Positions 32,539 through 44,384 are shown, counted from the first letter of the stretch. The stretch is DNA of 64,000 nucleotides from Apodospora peruviana (GCA_033439685.1 JAUEDM010000009.1:372001-436000), one strand, 5' to 3'. Numbers and translations: made by a program. Notes: generated from the letters alone by a model not told the origin.

Positions 32539-33408
32539 ATGCACGCCTCTTATCTTCTCGCTGGCGTCGCCGGGCTTGTCCCCGCCCTCGTCACCGCCCA
32601 GCACCCGGAGATGCTGAAGCGCGGCGTCAACTGTTCGTTCGCCACCGCCCCAGATCGGGGGGCCACGTGCGAGTCCTTCGCAAGCAGCTGGGGTCTCTCG
32701 GTAGAGGACCTGCAGAAGCTCAACCCGGGTATCTCTTGTCCCGACATTGTGTTCGGCAAGGAGTACTGCGTCATCGGCGAGGTCACGGGCAGTGATCCCG
32801 TCACTACCAGCAGCACTGCCATTGCCAAGCCGCCGGCCACCACCAGCACCACTTCCAAAGTCTCGACGACCCTGAAGACCACGACGTCCTCCACCGCGAG
32901 TGGTCCCACTCCGACCAAGACAATGCCGAACCTCGCTCCCAACTGTGACAAGTTCTACATGGTCGCCAAAAATGACAACTGTGACACCATTGCCAACAAG
33001 AACGCCATCACCGTGGCTCAGTTCCGCAGCTGGAACTCCGAGATTGACGCGAGTATGTGATTCCCCCTTCAGCTAATATCCCCAAAACTGACAACCCAAA
33101 AAAAAACAGCCTGCAGCAATCTCTGGCTCGATTACTACGTCTGCGTCCACATCCCCGGCGCGGCTCCCCTTCCCACCACCACCAGCACCAGCAAAACTCC
33201 CGAGCCCACCAAGACCGGCCCCCAGCCGCAGATGCCCGACATCGTGTCCAACTGCAAGAAGTTCTACATGATCAAGGCCGGCGACGGCTGCGACGCCATC
33301 GCGAAGGCCAACAATATCTCGACCGCCCAGTTCCTCAAGTACAACCCCTTTGTCGACTCGAAGTGCAACAACCTCTGGAAAGACTATTACGTCTGCACTG
33401 GAGTGTAA
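32539..33408 (+). CDS. Secreted three-LysM protein (LysM effector type)
   Basis: Exons 32539-33052 and 33110-33408 join through a 57-bp intron (GTATGT...CAG) to give 270 residues. A signal peptide (MHASYLLAGVAGLVPALVTA) is followed by three LysM domains, each bounded by Cys pairs. LysM1 spans about residues 33-75; LysM2 and LysM3 both start with C(D/K)KFYM and end with (D)YYVC. Ser/Thr/Pro linkers separate them and are probably O-glycosylated. There is no catalytic domain. Such proteins bind chitin oligomers and, in pathogens and symbionts, hide them from host receptors or protect hyphae from chitinases. Here it faces a chitinase across a shared promoter, which suggests joint expression and perhaps self-protection or modulation of that enzyme. 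Confidence 0.9.
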
Positions 33409-34680
33409 AGAGCCATTGATGATGCAGCATGGTCTTGCAAGCACTATTTGTAGCAATGGGGTTTCTGGGTGGTTCATCGATGGCAAAGGGTGATGGAAAA
33501 TAACATCAAGGCGGCATGACGGTGTGTCATGTGGAAGGAGACCAGATTGTATATAAACTGTCTTTCTTTTCTTTCTATGTATATATTTTAAATGGCATAA
33601 GTATCGCCTTTGGAAGATGCTTTGGTGTAGATATTTCAGAAACCTGAATGTTGAAGTCTCTAGACTCTCTAAACCCGACAGACTGTGAATCAGTAACAGA
33701 CTGTGATTAACAGACTGCCTGTGTCAACCGCAATCACATCACCAAAAGTGAGGGCCGCCACTCATGAATTAGCGATTTCTGCACAGTGCAACTGCTTATA
33801 GCTGATGTGAAAGGTGCTGTACAACCCTTTTCTCCCTCCCTCGCTTTTCCCCGCGTTATTCCTTCCCTTCTTGACGTGGACATGCCGTGTCGCCCCTTCT
33901 TTTCAGTCTGTCAATGTCAACTAAGTGGATCCAATACTGCAAACTGACACCTTGACGGACAGCAAAACCCGACATTGTACTTAAGGCCGTCGGCGGAGCC
34001 AGAAGTTTTTCCTCCGAGCATCATTCTCCCCATTCCTCGATTCCTTTTTTTTGGTTTGATCACGCCAACCACTCCCGCTTGGCGGTCATGCCCAGTTTTT
34101 CAACGAGTTCCATTTTCGTTCGCGACAGTTTGGCCGATTTATTCCGAAATCCTCTGTGTCAGAACAACAGGAGAAATTCCTAAGGGCGAGAAGGACGCGG
34201 TTCCGGTCGCTGGGCACATCGTGTAGACGCACCTGACGATTAGCTGGCTTGTTCAACGGTGGACGTTGAGGTGGGTGTCTGAGCAGTCTTGCGGGCGATG
34301 GCGACGATGGCGACGATGGCGCAGATCGTCAGTACGGGTTATGGGTCTGGGTGTCCTGGGGTGTGTGGCGCTCATCCTAGGTAGGCACGCACGTGGCACG
34401 GTAGGGACCCCGGCTGCCTGCCTGGAATTCGCAGATTGGTTTGATATGATTCGGCTTCAGTTATCCTCGCAATCCTGTCACATGACCAGCTGACCATATG
34501 CAATTACAGATTGTGCCCGAGGCCGCCACATGGGTCGAGATAATGCGGGGTTTTCAGTTCTCGGTCAATCACTTCAGTCAACGAGACAACAACATGCCGT
34601 CTGGACTCTGGTTGCATGAGCTGGCCGGCATTTGCAACAATACAAGCTGAATGAATTGATTCTGGCACAATTTATTAGTC
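33409..34680. other. Intergenic, no gene supported
   Basis: No gene-like frame. Near 34296-34325 a GATGGCGAC unit repeats about three times. The last part is the promoter of the NACHT gene. Confidence 0.45.
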
Positions 34681-37600
34681 ATGGACCCTCTCAGCGCCCT
34701 CGCCGTCGCGGCCGCGGTGGTACAGTTCGCCGACTTCGCCGGGCGCCTGCTCGTCAAGAGCTGGGATAGGGGCAAGCGCGGCAACGACAGAGCCGCCGAG
34801 GTACAAAATGTCGCTCAGCAGCTGTCCGACCTTACGACTGCTCTTCATGACGCCATGGACAGTCTGCCCAGTGGAGGCGGTGAGATGTCTGCCCAGGCCA
34901 GGCTCCAACGCGCCTGTTCCGCGTGTGACAGCATTGCCAGTGAGTTCCAAGAACTCTTTGGGCTGGCTACGGAAAGCAGATTGGCCGACGGTCACATCTC
35001 GCCGTTCCTAGCCTGCCGGAGATTGGATGCTCGCGAGATCAGTCGGCTACAGGAGAAATTGTTCGACACCAAGCAAATGGCCACCGAGACCGTTTTGCTC
35101 TGTCTCTGGTAGGTCTCGGCCGCGTGTCGAATCGATGAGGATACCACTTACACCAACATCTTTGTAAAATAGGGACGAAGCAAAGAAAGCAGAGGCTCGT
35201 GATCGGAGCTTTGGCGCCCAGCTTAAGGACGTAGTTGACATCCTCAGGCGGATCGACGAAAAGGCGCGGGACAACCCAGTCGCAGCGCCAACAGAGACCA
35301 ACCTAGACGCCGACGCCTCGGCACTGATATCCGAGTTACGAAGCGATGGGAAACTGCTTGGGAATTACGGCGGCAACTCCGATTCCAGCAGGGCGGCCGC
35401 CTTGAGGATGTTGGCGCAAGCAGGAAAGGGGTACAAGCTTTTAGATGTTTCCGACGATATTCACACCACACTGAGCTCCAGATCCAACGACATGGGGGGC
35501 ACTGGTGTGCAGCGGCTGCGCCATGAGATCCTCGAAACTGTACAGGATGAATCTTGGCAGCCTGATGATTCCATCTACGAGGTTCCTGACGGCCACGGAT
35601 CCCCGACCATATATTTCCGCGAGATGGCCCATAGGAGTGGACTCAAGCATCTCCACTTCGACGGCTCTCAGGCCAGAGAGTCAGCCGTGTCCGATACCAT
35701 TCTGCAAACGTATTCGTGGATATATGACCGCCACCCCCAAGCACCAGGCGGCACCGACAGCGTGGGCCATCTGTGGAGCAGCTTTCCAGAATGGCTCGAG
35801 GGGCCGTCGGACACGACGTATTGGATTACCGGCAAACCCGGGTCCGGAAAATCGACCATTATGAAGCATATACTCCAAAGCCCGGCCCTGAAAACTCACC
35901 TCGGGCGATGGGCCGGCGGGACCCCGCTCGTCGTCGTGAGCTACTACGCGTGGAATGCCGGTACCACGCTCCAAAAGTCCTTCCAAGGCCTCAAGATGAC
36001 CTTGCTCTTCCAGGTCTTGACGCAGCACCCGGCCCTACTCCCCTATCTGTTTCCTAGACGCTTGGTTTATGTCAAGTTGGTTAACCCAATCCATCCGTTC
36101 AGAGAATTCGAAGACTCCGAGATCGAAGAAGCGTTCAACAATCTTCTGTATATCAGCAGTCCGGACAAGGGGAAAGTGGCCTTGGCAGTGTTTGTCGACG
36201 GGTTGGATGAGTTTAGCGCGCCACCGAAAGACGTTGTCGCCATGGTCGAGTCCATCACGTCGGCTTCTGGAAACGGTGTCAAGGTGTGCGTTGCGAGCCG
36301 GCCGTGGGTAGAATTTGATGACGCATACTGCGACGCGCCCAAGCTCCAGATGGAGCTCTACACGCGACCGGACATGACGACCTATGTAGCGGAAAGGTTT
36401 CGCAAATGCAGGGCCTTTGAAGACCTCAAAAGGGCATATCCGGCTGAGACGGCGCGGTTGCTGAGCGATATCGCCGTCAAGGCAAACGGCGTGTTTATCT
36501 GGCTCCGAGTGGTGGTCGACTCGCTTGTCGAGTCGGCGACCGAAGGTGCCGGCATCCGCGGACTGGAGGACATCGTGCAATCACTGCCTTCGGATATGGG
36601 GTCACTATACGACGCCATCTGGGCTAGGATACCGGAACACAGCCAGAAACGCGGGGCTCTTCTACTCTGGCTGATGGAAGTGTGCAGTATGATTGATACG
36701 CGACTGTACTCGGTCCCCGGATGGCTTGCAGACGAATATGCTTTCCGCAGCTATGATGTAACCAAAGAGCGCCTTGATCCTGTCGGGAATAGCCGGCCCT
36801 TTGAACACATTCGTGTCTCTCTGAGGAGGAAGCTCGCCTCGCGGACAAGAGGCCTGCTCGAGTTAGTCCGCTTAGAGGAACAAGACGGTAGTTCCTTTGA
36901 ATGGGTCGTCACCTACACTCACCGTACTGCATCAGAGTGGGCGACTTTACGCCATCAGGAGATCATCCGGGACAAAATCATCCAGCACTATGCTGATTTG
37001 TTTGATCCCCATCTGTTTCTCTTCGAGATGTTCACGATGCAGATGACCTCGGCTGAGCTATGTCCGACAACCCCGGAGGGTCTTTGGTCATTCATTATTG
37101 GGCCGGCGCTTCACTGCGCCGCACGAGTTTCTGAAAAGTCTCCCAGAACAGTCCAGACCTTAGTTGTGACACTCCGAGCATTTGACAAGGCGGCCGGGCT
37201 TTTCCTCGACTACGAGAATCCCGAGTCGTTGACACATCGGCCGTCCATGGTCGCCGTCGATGCCCCAGGTCAAAAGGGAGATCGGCCACCACACCTCAGT
37301 CATTGGTCGGGCCTTTCTTTCCACGACAATTCTGCAGGTGATTACGGTGTTGATGATGGCCGCGATAAAACATTTATGAACCTGGCTTGCCAGTTCGCCA
37401 TTCTCCCTTACATCAAAACAGAGGCGGCTTTAAATCCCGACTCCATACTATCACAGCCGGGAACTCGCCATTCGTTGGGAATCTTGGAGTGTGCCATCTT
37501 TGGCCATAGGATGTATCGAAGCGGGCCTGCAGGACATTCCGTATCATACTTCGAACATGACGGGGATCTGCTCCCTATCCGACTAGAGCTTGTTCGGTTC

Positions 37601-37969
37601 CTCCTTGAAAGTGGCGTCGAGCAGTCCGACATGTACGTCTCGAAGCGAGCGACCCCAGGGTTCGAGACGTTCCAGGTTGGTGGCGATTTCCCGCCCGACC
37701 TCGCCGGAGATACGGTTTCGATCAAACGGATACTCATGAGCGCCATAGCGCGCGCCAGAGCGATCGATTCCCTGGTTAGTGCACAGACGTATGCAGAATA
37801 CTTCACCGACGTCGCCGCCCTCATGGATCGACATAGCAGTAGCAGCAGCAGCGGCGGCGCCAGGAGGATAGTCAGGACTGCACTAAAGTCCACCTCAAAG
37901 TGGTTCAAGTCTAGTAGAAGCGCTGTTAGCACGAGCCAATGGAAACCTGGCAAAATCGAGCGAGTATAA
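34681..37969 (+). CDS. NACHT NTPase (NLR-like, no visible repeat domain)
   Basis: Exons 34681-35108 and 35173-37969 join through a 64-bp intron (GTAGGT...ATAG) to 1074 residues. The N-terminus MDPLSALAVAAAVVQFADF is the helical start common to fungal STAND proteins. A NACHT domain shows Walker A GKPGSGKST near residue 363 and Walker B VFVDGLDEF near 483. A later segment with YTHRTASEW matches the region after NACHT in fungal proteins with a DUF7791-type tail. No WD40, ankyrin or TPR repeats follow. A Ser-rich stretch lies near the C-terminus. The role as a signal-sensing switch is inferred from the family. Confidence 0.88.
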
Positions 37970-38429
37970 CCCCGGGTGAGATACCTGGAACTTCAAGCTC
38001 AATGACGCGAGTTTGACCTTTTGAAGATATCTTGGTTATTAGATATGTAGAACAAACGATGGAGACTTCACGCCTGCTCTTACTACCGGGGTCATTTTAG
38101 TCAGGATCTTGGTTGAAGATGTATAGTGTAATTACTTACGTGGATAAGGAAATTCAAAGAGGTGGTCTAGGGGTACTGTAGGAAACGTCTTACCAAACTG
38201 AAGTACATCTCGCCAGATAAATATTATACAAAAGCACCGCTTTACCATTGAATGTCAGCAAATCCCCTCTATAGCCGTTCGCAACGCCGTACTCACTAAT
38301 ATCATACTAGTAATCATGTTTATTTACCGCGTTCTTCCACTTCTTTGTTTGCGAGTAATTTATGCTGCCAGGTCACCACCTCTTCCTCATTACAACCCTA
38401 CATTAGCTTTGTGCTTTTTCCCCCGTCTA
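37970..38429. other. Intergenic between convergent NACHT and monooxygenase genes
   Basis: AT-rich 3' sequence of both genes. No other feature seen. Confidence 0.5.
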
Positions 38430-39824
38430 TTATACAGTCTTAACTAGAATGGCTGCCTTGATCTTGCTACTTTCAAATCTGCCAGCTAGATGCTCCGTCT
38501 CCTTTGCCTTTTTATTGACAGCCTCTCTCTCAAACCCGGCAATTGCCTTATAATTGGCCCCGATGCTCTCCAACTCATCCTTTGGAATAACATCATAGAT
38601 GTTTGCAAATCCATCCGGCGCCCTCTCGTGCGCCAGCTGCAGCACTTGATCCGGCCCATTTCCGCGATTTGCCATAACAATAGCCGCAGTCGGCGGTAGT
38701 CTCGCCTCCTGATACTCGGTCAACGCCTTCTCAATAACACCCGCCATCTGCCATGAATCAATCACCCCCGCCAGCTTTTCCGCCAGAGTCTCAGCGTCAA
38801 TGATGGCCTGCGTAGCCCCGTTGCTCCCAATCGGATACATGGCATGCGCCGCATCCCCCAACAAGGTCAACCGTCCAAAACTCCACCTATCCACCGGATC
38901 CCGATCACACATGGGAAACTCAAACACGCTTTCCGTGCTCAAAATTAGCTCCTTCATCTTCAACCCCCCGCACATCCACCCCTCAAACGGCCCCTCGAAC
39001 CTCTCCTTGGGCACGTTCTTGGTCCAATCCGTCGGCGGCGGCGTCAGATCTGGGTCTCCCTCCCCCCTCACCCTCAGCTCCGCAATCCAATTCACCAACG
39101 CCCGTCCCCGTCTGTCCGCCCGTCCACTGATCGGATACGCGATAAACTTTTGATTCGCGTGGCCCGCCCACACCATGCTCGCCCCGGTGAGATACGGGGG
39201 CTGTTCGACGCACCCCCTCCACAACATGCGTCCCGAAAACCGCGGCAGCCCCTCGTTCGGATATAGCAACCGTCTCGCGGCGCTGTTGATCCCGTCGGCA
39301 CATACCAACGCCGCCCCGCTCATTTCTGGGATTGTAGCCTCTTCGGAAGGGTTGCTCCGTCGGATAAACTTTGCCGTGATGGAACCCCCTTCGGTGGTGG
39401 TCTGCGAATACCCAGCAAACGCGTGATCGAGATGGACTCGGTCGCGACCGATCCGTGTCTTGACCGCGTCGAGCAACATCATCTGGAACTCGCCCCGGTG
39501 GACGGAGAACTGCGGGACGTCGTAGCCTGCACAACTGCCCCGCGGTTCGGAGAGGATGGGGTGGCCGTGGCGGGAGTAGAAATTCAGCTCGGCGGTCTCG
39601 ACGCCGATGTCGCGGAGGCCCGGGAGCAGACCGAGGTTGCGCAGGATCAGCACTGCCGAGGGTTGCACGTTGATGCCGACGCCGAGAGTGGTCAGACGCG
39701 CGGCGGCTTCGAAGATGTGGATGTCGGTAAAGCCGGCGGCGTGGAGGGCCAGGGCGGTGGTGAGACCGCCTATGCCGGCGCCGGCGATGAGAATTCGCGG
39801 TTGGGGGGTCGTGAGGAAGGGCAT
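38430..39824 (-). CDS. FAD-dependent monooxygenase (class A aromatic hydroxylase type)
   Basis: Single exon. The first ATG in frame is 39824-39822, giving 464 residues; codons upstream of it are open but lack ATG. FAD motif 1 is ILIAGAGIGGLTTA (residues 11-24), the DG motif is CADGINSAARR, and FAD motif 2 is GDAAHAMYPIGSNGATQAI. The fold uses FAD and NAD(P)H to hydroxylate an aromatic or related small molecule, as in salicylate hydroxylase, PhzS and many secondary-metabolite enzymes. No biosynthetic core gene is nearby, so a stand-alone catabolic or detoxifying role is as likely as a pathway role. Confidence 0.9.
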   Translation of the reverse strand: MPFLTTPQPRILIAGAGIGGLTTALALHAAGFTDIHIFEAAARLTTLGVGINVQPSAVLILRNLGLLPGLRDIGVETAELNFYSRHGHPILSEPRGSCAGYDVPQFSVHRGEFQMMLLDAVKTRIGRDRVHLDHAFAGYSQTTTEGGSITAKFIRRSNPSEEATIPEMSGAALVCADGINSAARRLLYPNEGLPRFSGRMLWRGCVEQPPYLTGASMVWAGHANQKFIAYPISGRADRRGRALVNWIAELRVRGEGDPDLTPPPTDWTKNVPKERFEGPFEGWMCGGLKMKELILSTESVFEFPMCDRDPVDRWSFGRLTLLGDAAHAMYPIGSNGATQAIIDAETLAEKLAGVIDSWQMAGVIEKALTEYQEARLPPTAAIVMANRGNGPDQVLQLAHERAPDGFANIYDVIPKDELESIGANYKAIAGFEREAVNKKAKETEHLAGRFESSKIKAAILVKTV

Positions 39825-41171
39825 TCTTTTTTTTGGCTTATTGGTTGGTTGGGGGTGTGACAATGGGATGATGGTGGGATGATGTGAACACGGGAAGTGA
39901 AAGGGAGGGTGGTGAGTGATGGGGGTATACTAGGCAAGTATTCAGCTGTAACGGCCGGTGTCGAAAGGTGTTGGTGTCATCACGGCATTTACACCGGCAT
40001 TTGGGATCGGGCGGCCGGATGGGTGGACGGGCTTGGCAAGAGACTATAGTTAACTGTGGATGATGCATATTGCCGCGGCAGATGGGGCGTGGTTCGGAGA
40101 AGCGCGCCTGTAGGAACAGCTGAAAAATGGGGCAAACGAGGCCAAGCGAGGGACCAAAACGCTACTATCCGCGCCAACGACGGGATGTGGAGGGAGGGGA
40201 GAAAACCCGGTACGATGGGGTGAGGGACCGGGTTGTGGATTGTCCAGCATCTAAACTGGTGAATGGTATAATAAGTTTCTTTGCATTGGGAGTCGCATGT
40301 CTTGTAGTGAGAGCTATTATGGATATTTCCATTTGTTATCTTGGATGCACATTAGGGGTTCCCATCATCGCCGCATATCGCTCCAGGCTTTGCTTTCATG
40401 ACACCTTTATTCTGATATTCGATGCTCCCACTCCCGCGGTTTATTACTCGCATCATCCCACATGAACCCCCCTGAGCGAGTCTCGCTTCGCCGGGGCCAA
40501 CTCGACGTGTGATTTTACCGGAATGCATGGGAACGGCGGATTCCTTTAGTTTTTACTGGGTGCGCTTGATTCGGATGAACAGCACCCCTCCCCCCCCCTT
40601 TGACTTAGTCGACAATTTGTTTCTAATTTGAGCTAATCTGACGTTCACAACTCATGTTTTAGGTCTGGCTTGGTGCCGCGTGCTTACTCACGTCTAAACC
40701 AGAGCTTAGGGGCAAGACACAGCGAACGAGGAGGCACATTAAGGTGTTTTAAGTTATCAGCTTAGTCATTGCTTATGTTGATTGTAACATAACACATATG
40801 CGCCGAACACTTATCTGCGCCTTTGCATCAAGATTTACTTAAAATATCCCATACATCACCGACAGTTAGTATGTCAGCCTATACTACGCCACTACAAGCT
40901 GAAAAGCTTGAAACAACACTTTCTTGGAGGGACTACAGTCCCCTGGCTTGGGCACTGGCCAACGTATGCCATGGTAACACATATATAATGATTCGCCATT
41001 TACACCTGCAAGATGGTCCAAGTCACACAAGCTTCTATACATCATAAACCACAAATTCACGAACTCTATTCCCATCCTGCCAAACTAATTCACCATCCCT
41101 ATCACAAGCCTCTCTTCCTTTCCCCCTCCTGAACAGCCCACCCACCCATCTGGATCAACCACTGCAGCATC
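39825..41171. other. Intergenic, no gene supported
   Basis: This holds the monooxygenase promoter and, at the right end, that of the caspase-like gene. A C-rich run lies near 40588-40600. Frames here have no recognisable content. Confidence 0.45.
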
Positions 41172-42100
41172 ATGGCATCCACATCCCAGAGACACGACCA
41201 GATGGCACAGTACCCCAACGCTGCCCTTCTGTCCGTCAAATGGAATCATTGCCACAGACTCGTGGACCCGGACAACAACGACAACACCGAGCGCCTCAAC
41301 GATTTTGAGGCGGCCGTCACGGAGGACGTGAATTCTTTGAAGGGTTGCCTGCGGACGCACTTCAATATTCGTAACACGCATGACTTTGTCGTCAAGCGCG
41401 AGCGCAACATGGTCCGGAAAAAGAAGCCCTATAGGGCCGATCCTGTCATTGGCGCCATTACTACTGCGGCCGGGACGCTCGAGGAGGATGACCTGTTCAT
41501 CTTTTTCTATAGTGGGTTTGGCGAGAGAGCGCCCGGAGCTGGGGCTGAGTTGAATTTTGCCAAGTATGTCTGTCTCTTTCACGTCTTTTGCGTGTGAATT
41601 TACGGCTAACTAGGATGGGATAATAGTGGCAAACGAGGCCGCTATTTTGGATGCGATCCGATCTTCGCCGCGCTGAAGGCGCTGCCTTGTGATGTTCTTG
41701 TCATTCTTGATTGTTGTAATGCTGTTAATCTTGCCACCAACCCGATCAGGTCTGCTGGTGAGATGCAGAATAAGAAGATGGTATGTACCTGTCAGCCTGG
41801 GTCACCAGGTTCAACTGTGATTATAATGGTTGCTAACCCCGTCAACAGATCATCATCGGAGCATCGCTCGAGACAGACGAAACGACTGGTATGGCAGGAC
41901 GCACCATGACGAAGCGGCTGGTCGACGTCCTCAACGAGTCCCGTGGCAGGGAGCTGTTGTCGACCAGGGATATTGCTGCGCGAGTGAACCAGAAGACGGC
42001 GCAGCTCAAGGCGCAGACCGGGGATGAGGCTATCCAAGACGTGGTCGTCAATGCTGGCGTGGCTAACAGCGGGGATATTGTGCTTAATCGCCTGCGTTAG
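41172..42100 (+). CDS. Caspase-like (peptidase C14) protein lacking the catalytic His
   Basis: Exons 41172-41563, 41627-41780 and 41849-42100 join in frame (introns 63 and 68 bp, GTATGT donors, CTAAC branch sites) to 265 residues. The strand order AALLSVKW... DDLFIFFYSGFGE ... DVLVILDCCNAVN is that of a caspase p20 fold. The His-containing YSGHG motif reads YSGFG, with TTT at 41517-41519 giving Phe116. The Cys motif DCC is kept (Cys161 at the expected catalytic position). Without the His the protein should be a poor protease or inactive, perhaps a regulatory pseudo-caspase. It sits about 3.2 kb from the NACHT gene stop, with one gene between. C14 domains are often fused or linked to fungal NLRs. 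Confidence 0.75.
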
Positions 42101-42394
42101 GTTGGCCACTATCTGGTGGTTGCATTTCGTGCTTTCCTTTTCGTTGGCTTTCACTTTAAAGTACTGCTGTTTGTTTTAGCTCGGAGTTTGGGTTTTTATA
42201 TCGAAGATAGAGCGGGTGGGTATCCTACTTGCAACAATGGTGACCGGATCGTTCGTTTTAACTTGAAGTGGTTCTATGAGTGAGCCGATGTCCTTTGATC
42301 CCGACTGCGACATCCGTACCCAAACTCGCCACAAACCCCGGGTACTGTTCGAAAAACAAGAGGAGGGGCTACCATCACAGGCACCGCCAAGAAA

Positions 42395-42809
42395 ATGAGC
42401 CCATCGAGGTTGTGTATCCCGTCGGATCATTTCAACCCGATCAATCGGGCAAGCTTTTTGGTGACGGATTCAACCCATGTTCGTATCTTCCTCGACGTGG
42501 CCGAACTTACTGAAGATCCAAGCCCCGTTCCACAGCACGAATGGAATGCCATGTGCAATTAAGGTAACTTTCGAAACCAAAGTTACTTTATACATGTATT
42601 CGACGAACCGTCATAACGGGTCCATGATCAAGCAGCTGTTCCCAGACCTAGAGACGAGCAGTATCATGTTCAGAAAGTTAATGGTGTACAGCCAAGAGAT
42701 CACCTTAAACTACCGTCATAATGTGTGTTTCACACACGCCTACCAGAGGGTCGTGACCTGGGAACGGGATCATAGTGCCATATACTTCAAGTACAATCCC
42801 GAGGTTTAG
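42395..42809 (+). pseudogene. Possible gene relic in two frames
   Basis: Bases 42395-42562, from an ATG, encode 55 residues (MSPSRLCIPSDHFNPINR... ending HEWNAMCN). The other frame then continues as a 110-codon frame (42477-42809). Together they read like one short protein broken near 42560. The family is not recognised and no splice site repairs the break. Confidence 0.25.
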
Positions 42810-43186
42810 GAAGTTGGCCCTGACATACCTATTCCAGCCTAGTATATACTAGGCACTCGAATATAAGTCGAGTCGTAACTAGTTACTAAACTATACTCGT
42901 TTTGACGCAAATCCTAGTCAAATAAAACGCCCACCTAGTATGTGATGGGCTGAGCCCTGGTGCAGCCTCGGCGACCCTCGGCCGTAGCGCCGAGCCTACG
43001 GAGGCGGAGCGGAGCCCCACCGGCAACCCCGACCCCTAAACGAAGCCATTCCCAGAAATGCCGATACACACACACGAACCACAACACTAAACCACAACAG
43101 GGCTCACGACGGCTCTGGAATCTTCTGTCTCCCTCTGATCGGAGCAACACAGTCACGTACATAACCAGAGGCCCTCTCACGAGTTC

Positions 43187-43226
43187 TCTTCTCTTCTTCT
43201 TCTTCTTCTTCTTCTTCTTCTTCTTT
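43187..43226 (+). repeat. CTT/TTC microsatellite
   Basis: About twelve TTC units in a row, with one interruption at each end. On the minus strand they give the poly-Lys frame seen there. Confidence 0.9.
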
Positions 43227-43513
43227 CTCCCCCATATTCTGCGTCTTCGTAGAGTAGGCTTAACTAGTTGCAATACACTACCTTTCCCGTATACATAGTA
43301 AACTTAAATAGTAATTGTGACGAGCTGACTGCTATGAAGCGGGTCAGGTGCTGGCACCCTAACCCTGGAAGACCCAAATGACAAACGCGTCTCCGACGCG
43401 TCTCGCTCTTCCTTTCTCCTCTCCTCTTCAGAGTAAAATCTGTCAGAAGCGATGCACATTGGATTCGTTGATTTTATGAGCATTTATTCCATCACTGTAT
43501 TTCTCTCTGTCTA

Positions 43514-43536
43514 GCTCTCTGGCTTTGCCAGAGAGC
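43514..43536 (+). repeat. Perfect 10-bp-stem hairpin, copy 2
   Basis: Same 23 bases as 16352-16374 (GCTCTCTGGC, TTT, GCCAGAGAGC). It is followed by TTCATTTATTGCTGTAGATG and then GTGGCAAGCC, similar to the sequence after copy 1. Confidence 0.8.
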
Positions 43537-43654
43537 TTCATTTATTGCTGTAGATGGTGGCAAGCCAACGCAATCGTAATCTTGTGGCAACTATTACAAA
43601 TCCACGTTTTTGGGATGTTCTAAACCCTTGATTTCTGATAACAAAGAAGTTGGT

Positions 43655-43677
43655 GTTCTGGCACTGCGTGCCAGAAC
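43655..43677 (+). repeat. Second perfect hairpin of the same design
   Basis: GTTCTGGCAC, loop TGC, GTGCCAGAAC: again a 10-bp stem and a 3-base loop, followed by CTTCTTCATT much as the first type is followed by CTTCTTTAT or TTCATTTAT. The stem sequence is different. Confidence 0.7.
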
Positions 43678-44120
43678 CTTCTTCATTTTGACAGAATCTT
43701 CGTTCGTAGAGCCAATTGAACAGCTATCACGCCTTGAACCGCTGGCCATGACAGTAACTACTATATCTTAGTTTTCTTATCTGTAACTTAACGTTAACGT
43801 TATCCAGAATTGTTATAATAACTTTATTAGGATCTCTTAATAATCCTTTACCGGGATTGCTAACCGTAAGTAGTTTAGCGAATTTGCAGGCCTTATCCTA
43901 GATAAAAGAACAACTGTATAATTAGTATATTACCAGGTATCTTTATGTTATTGAACGAATATTTAAGTCGTAAGACTTGGCACTGACAGAACCTTGGTAC
44001 AATCAGAGTTATTAGCACTTTCTATATTCTGTACAAATTTGTTTGAGATGAAGTCACGGACTATCACGGCTCAACCTTGTAGTAGCTCTACTATTGATGT
44101 GGTTGCACGACCAACCCAAG

Positions 44121-44382
44121 TGTGAGGACCAAGCCCTCCCAGACCCTTGTTTCATGCCTCCCAGCCGCCCCGCAGAGCTATCGTTGGGAACGGTGTGGAG
44201 ACTCAGCCACTAGGACCAATCAGGAGCAACGAAGGTCAAGGGGTCCCACCCCACGATGAAGCTTGTCGCGCTTCGCGCTCCAAGGATTGTTCTTTTCTTC
44301 CCTTTCCTCTGCAGTTTAGAATCTTCGTTGATAGCGCCCAATTGATGAGTTCGTCCATCGATCCTTGATGACGGCCGTGACA
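44121..44382 (+). repeat. 5' LTR of the chromovirus
   Basis: 262 bp, TG...CA ends, identical by eye to 49988-50249. A C/T-rich stretch near 44286-44311 precedes the likely transcript start. Confidence 0.95.
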
Positions 44383-44384
44383 CT

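Larger units (their letters stand above)
42810..44061. other. Non-coding, decayed repeat-rich stretch
   Basis: This contains a CTT microsatellite and two perfect hairpins, listed separately. A TGTGACGAGC at 43316 resembles the start of an LTR. AT-rich sequence from about 43740 to 44040 looks like an old mutated repeat. Frames over the microsatellite are artefacts. Confidence 0.45.

Noticed and set aside
42935..43298. Two 112-codon frames on opposite strands over the CTT microsatellite
   Set aside because: The poly-Lys and poly-Phe runs come straight from the microsatellite, and neither frame has other content.
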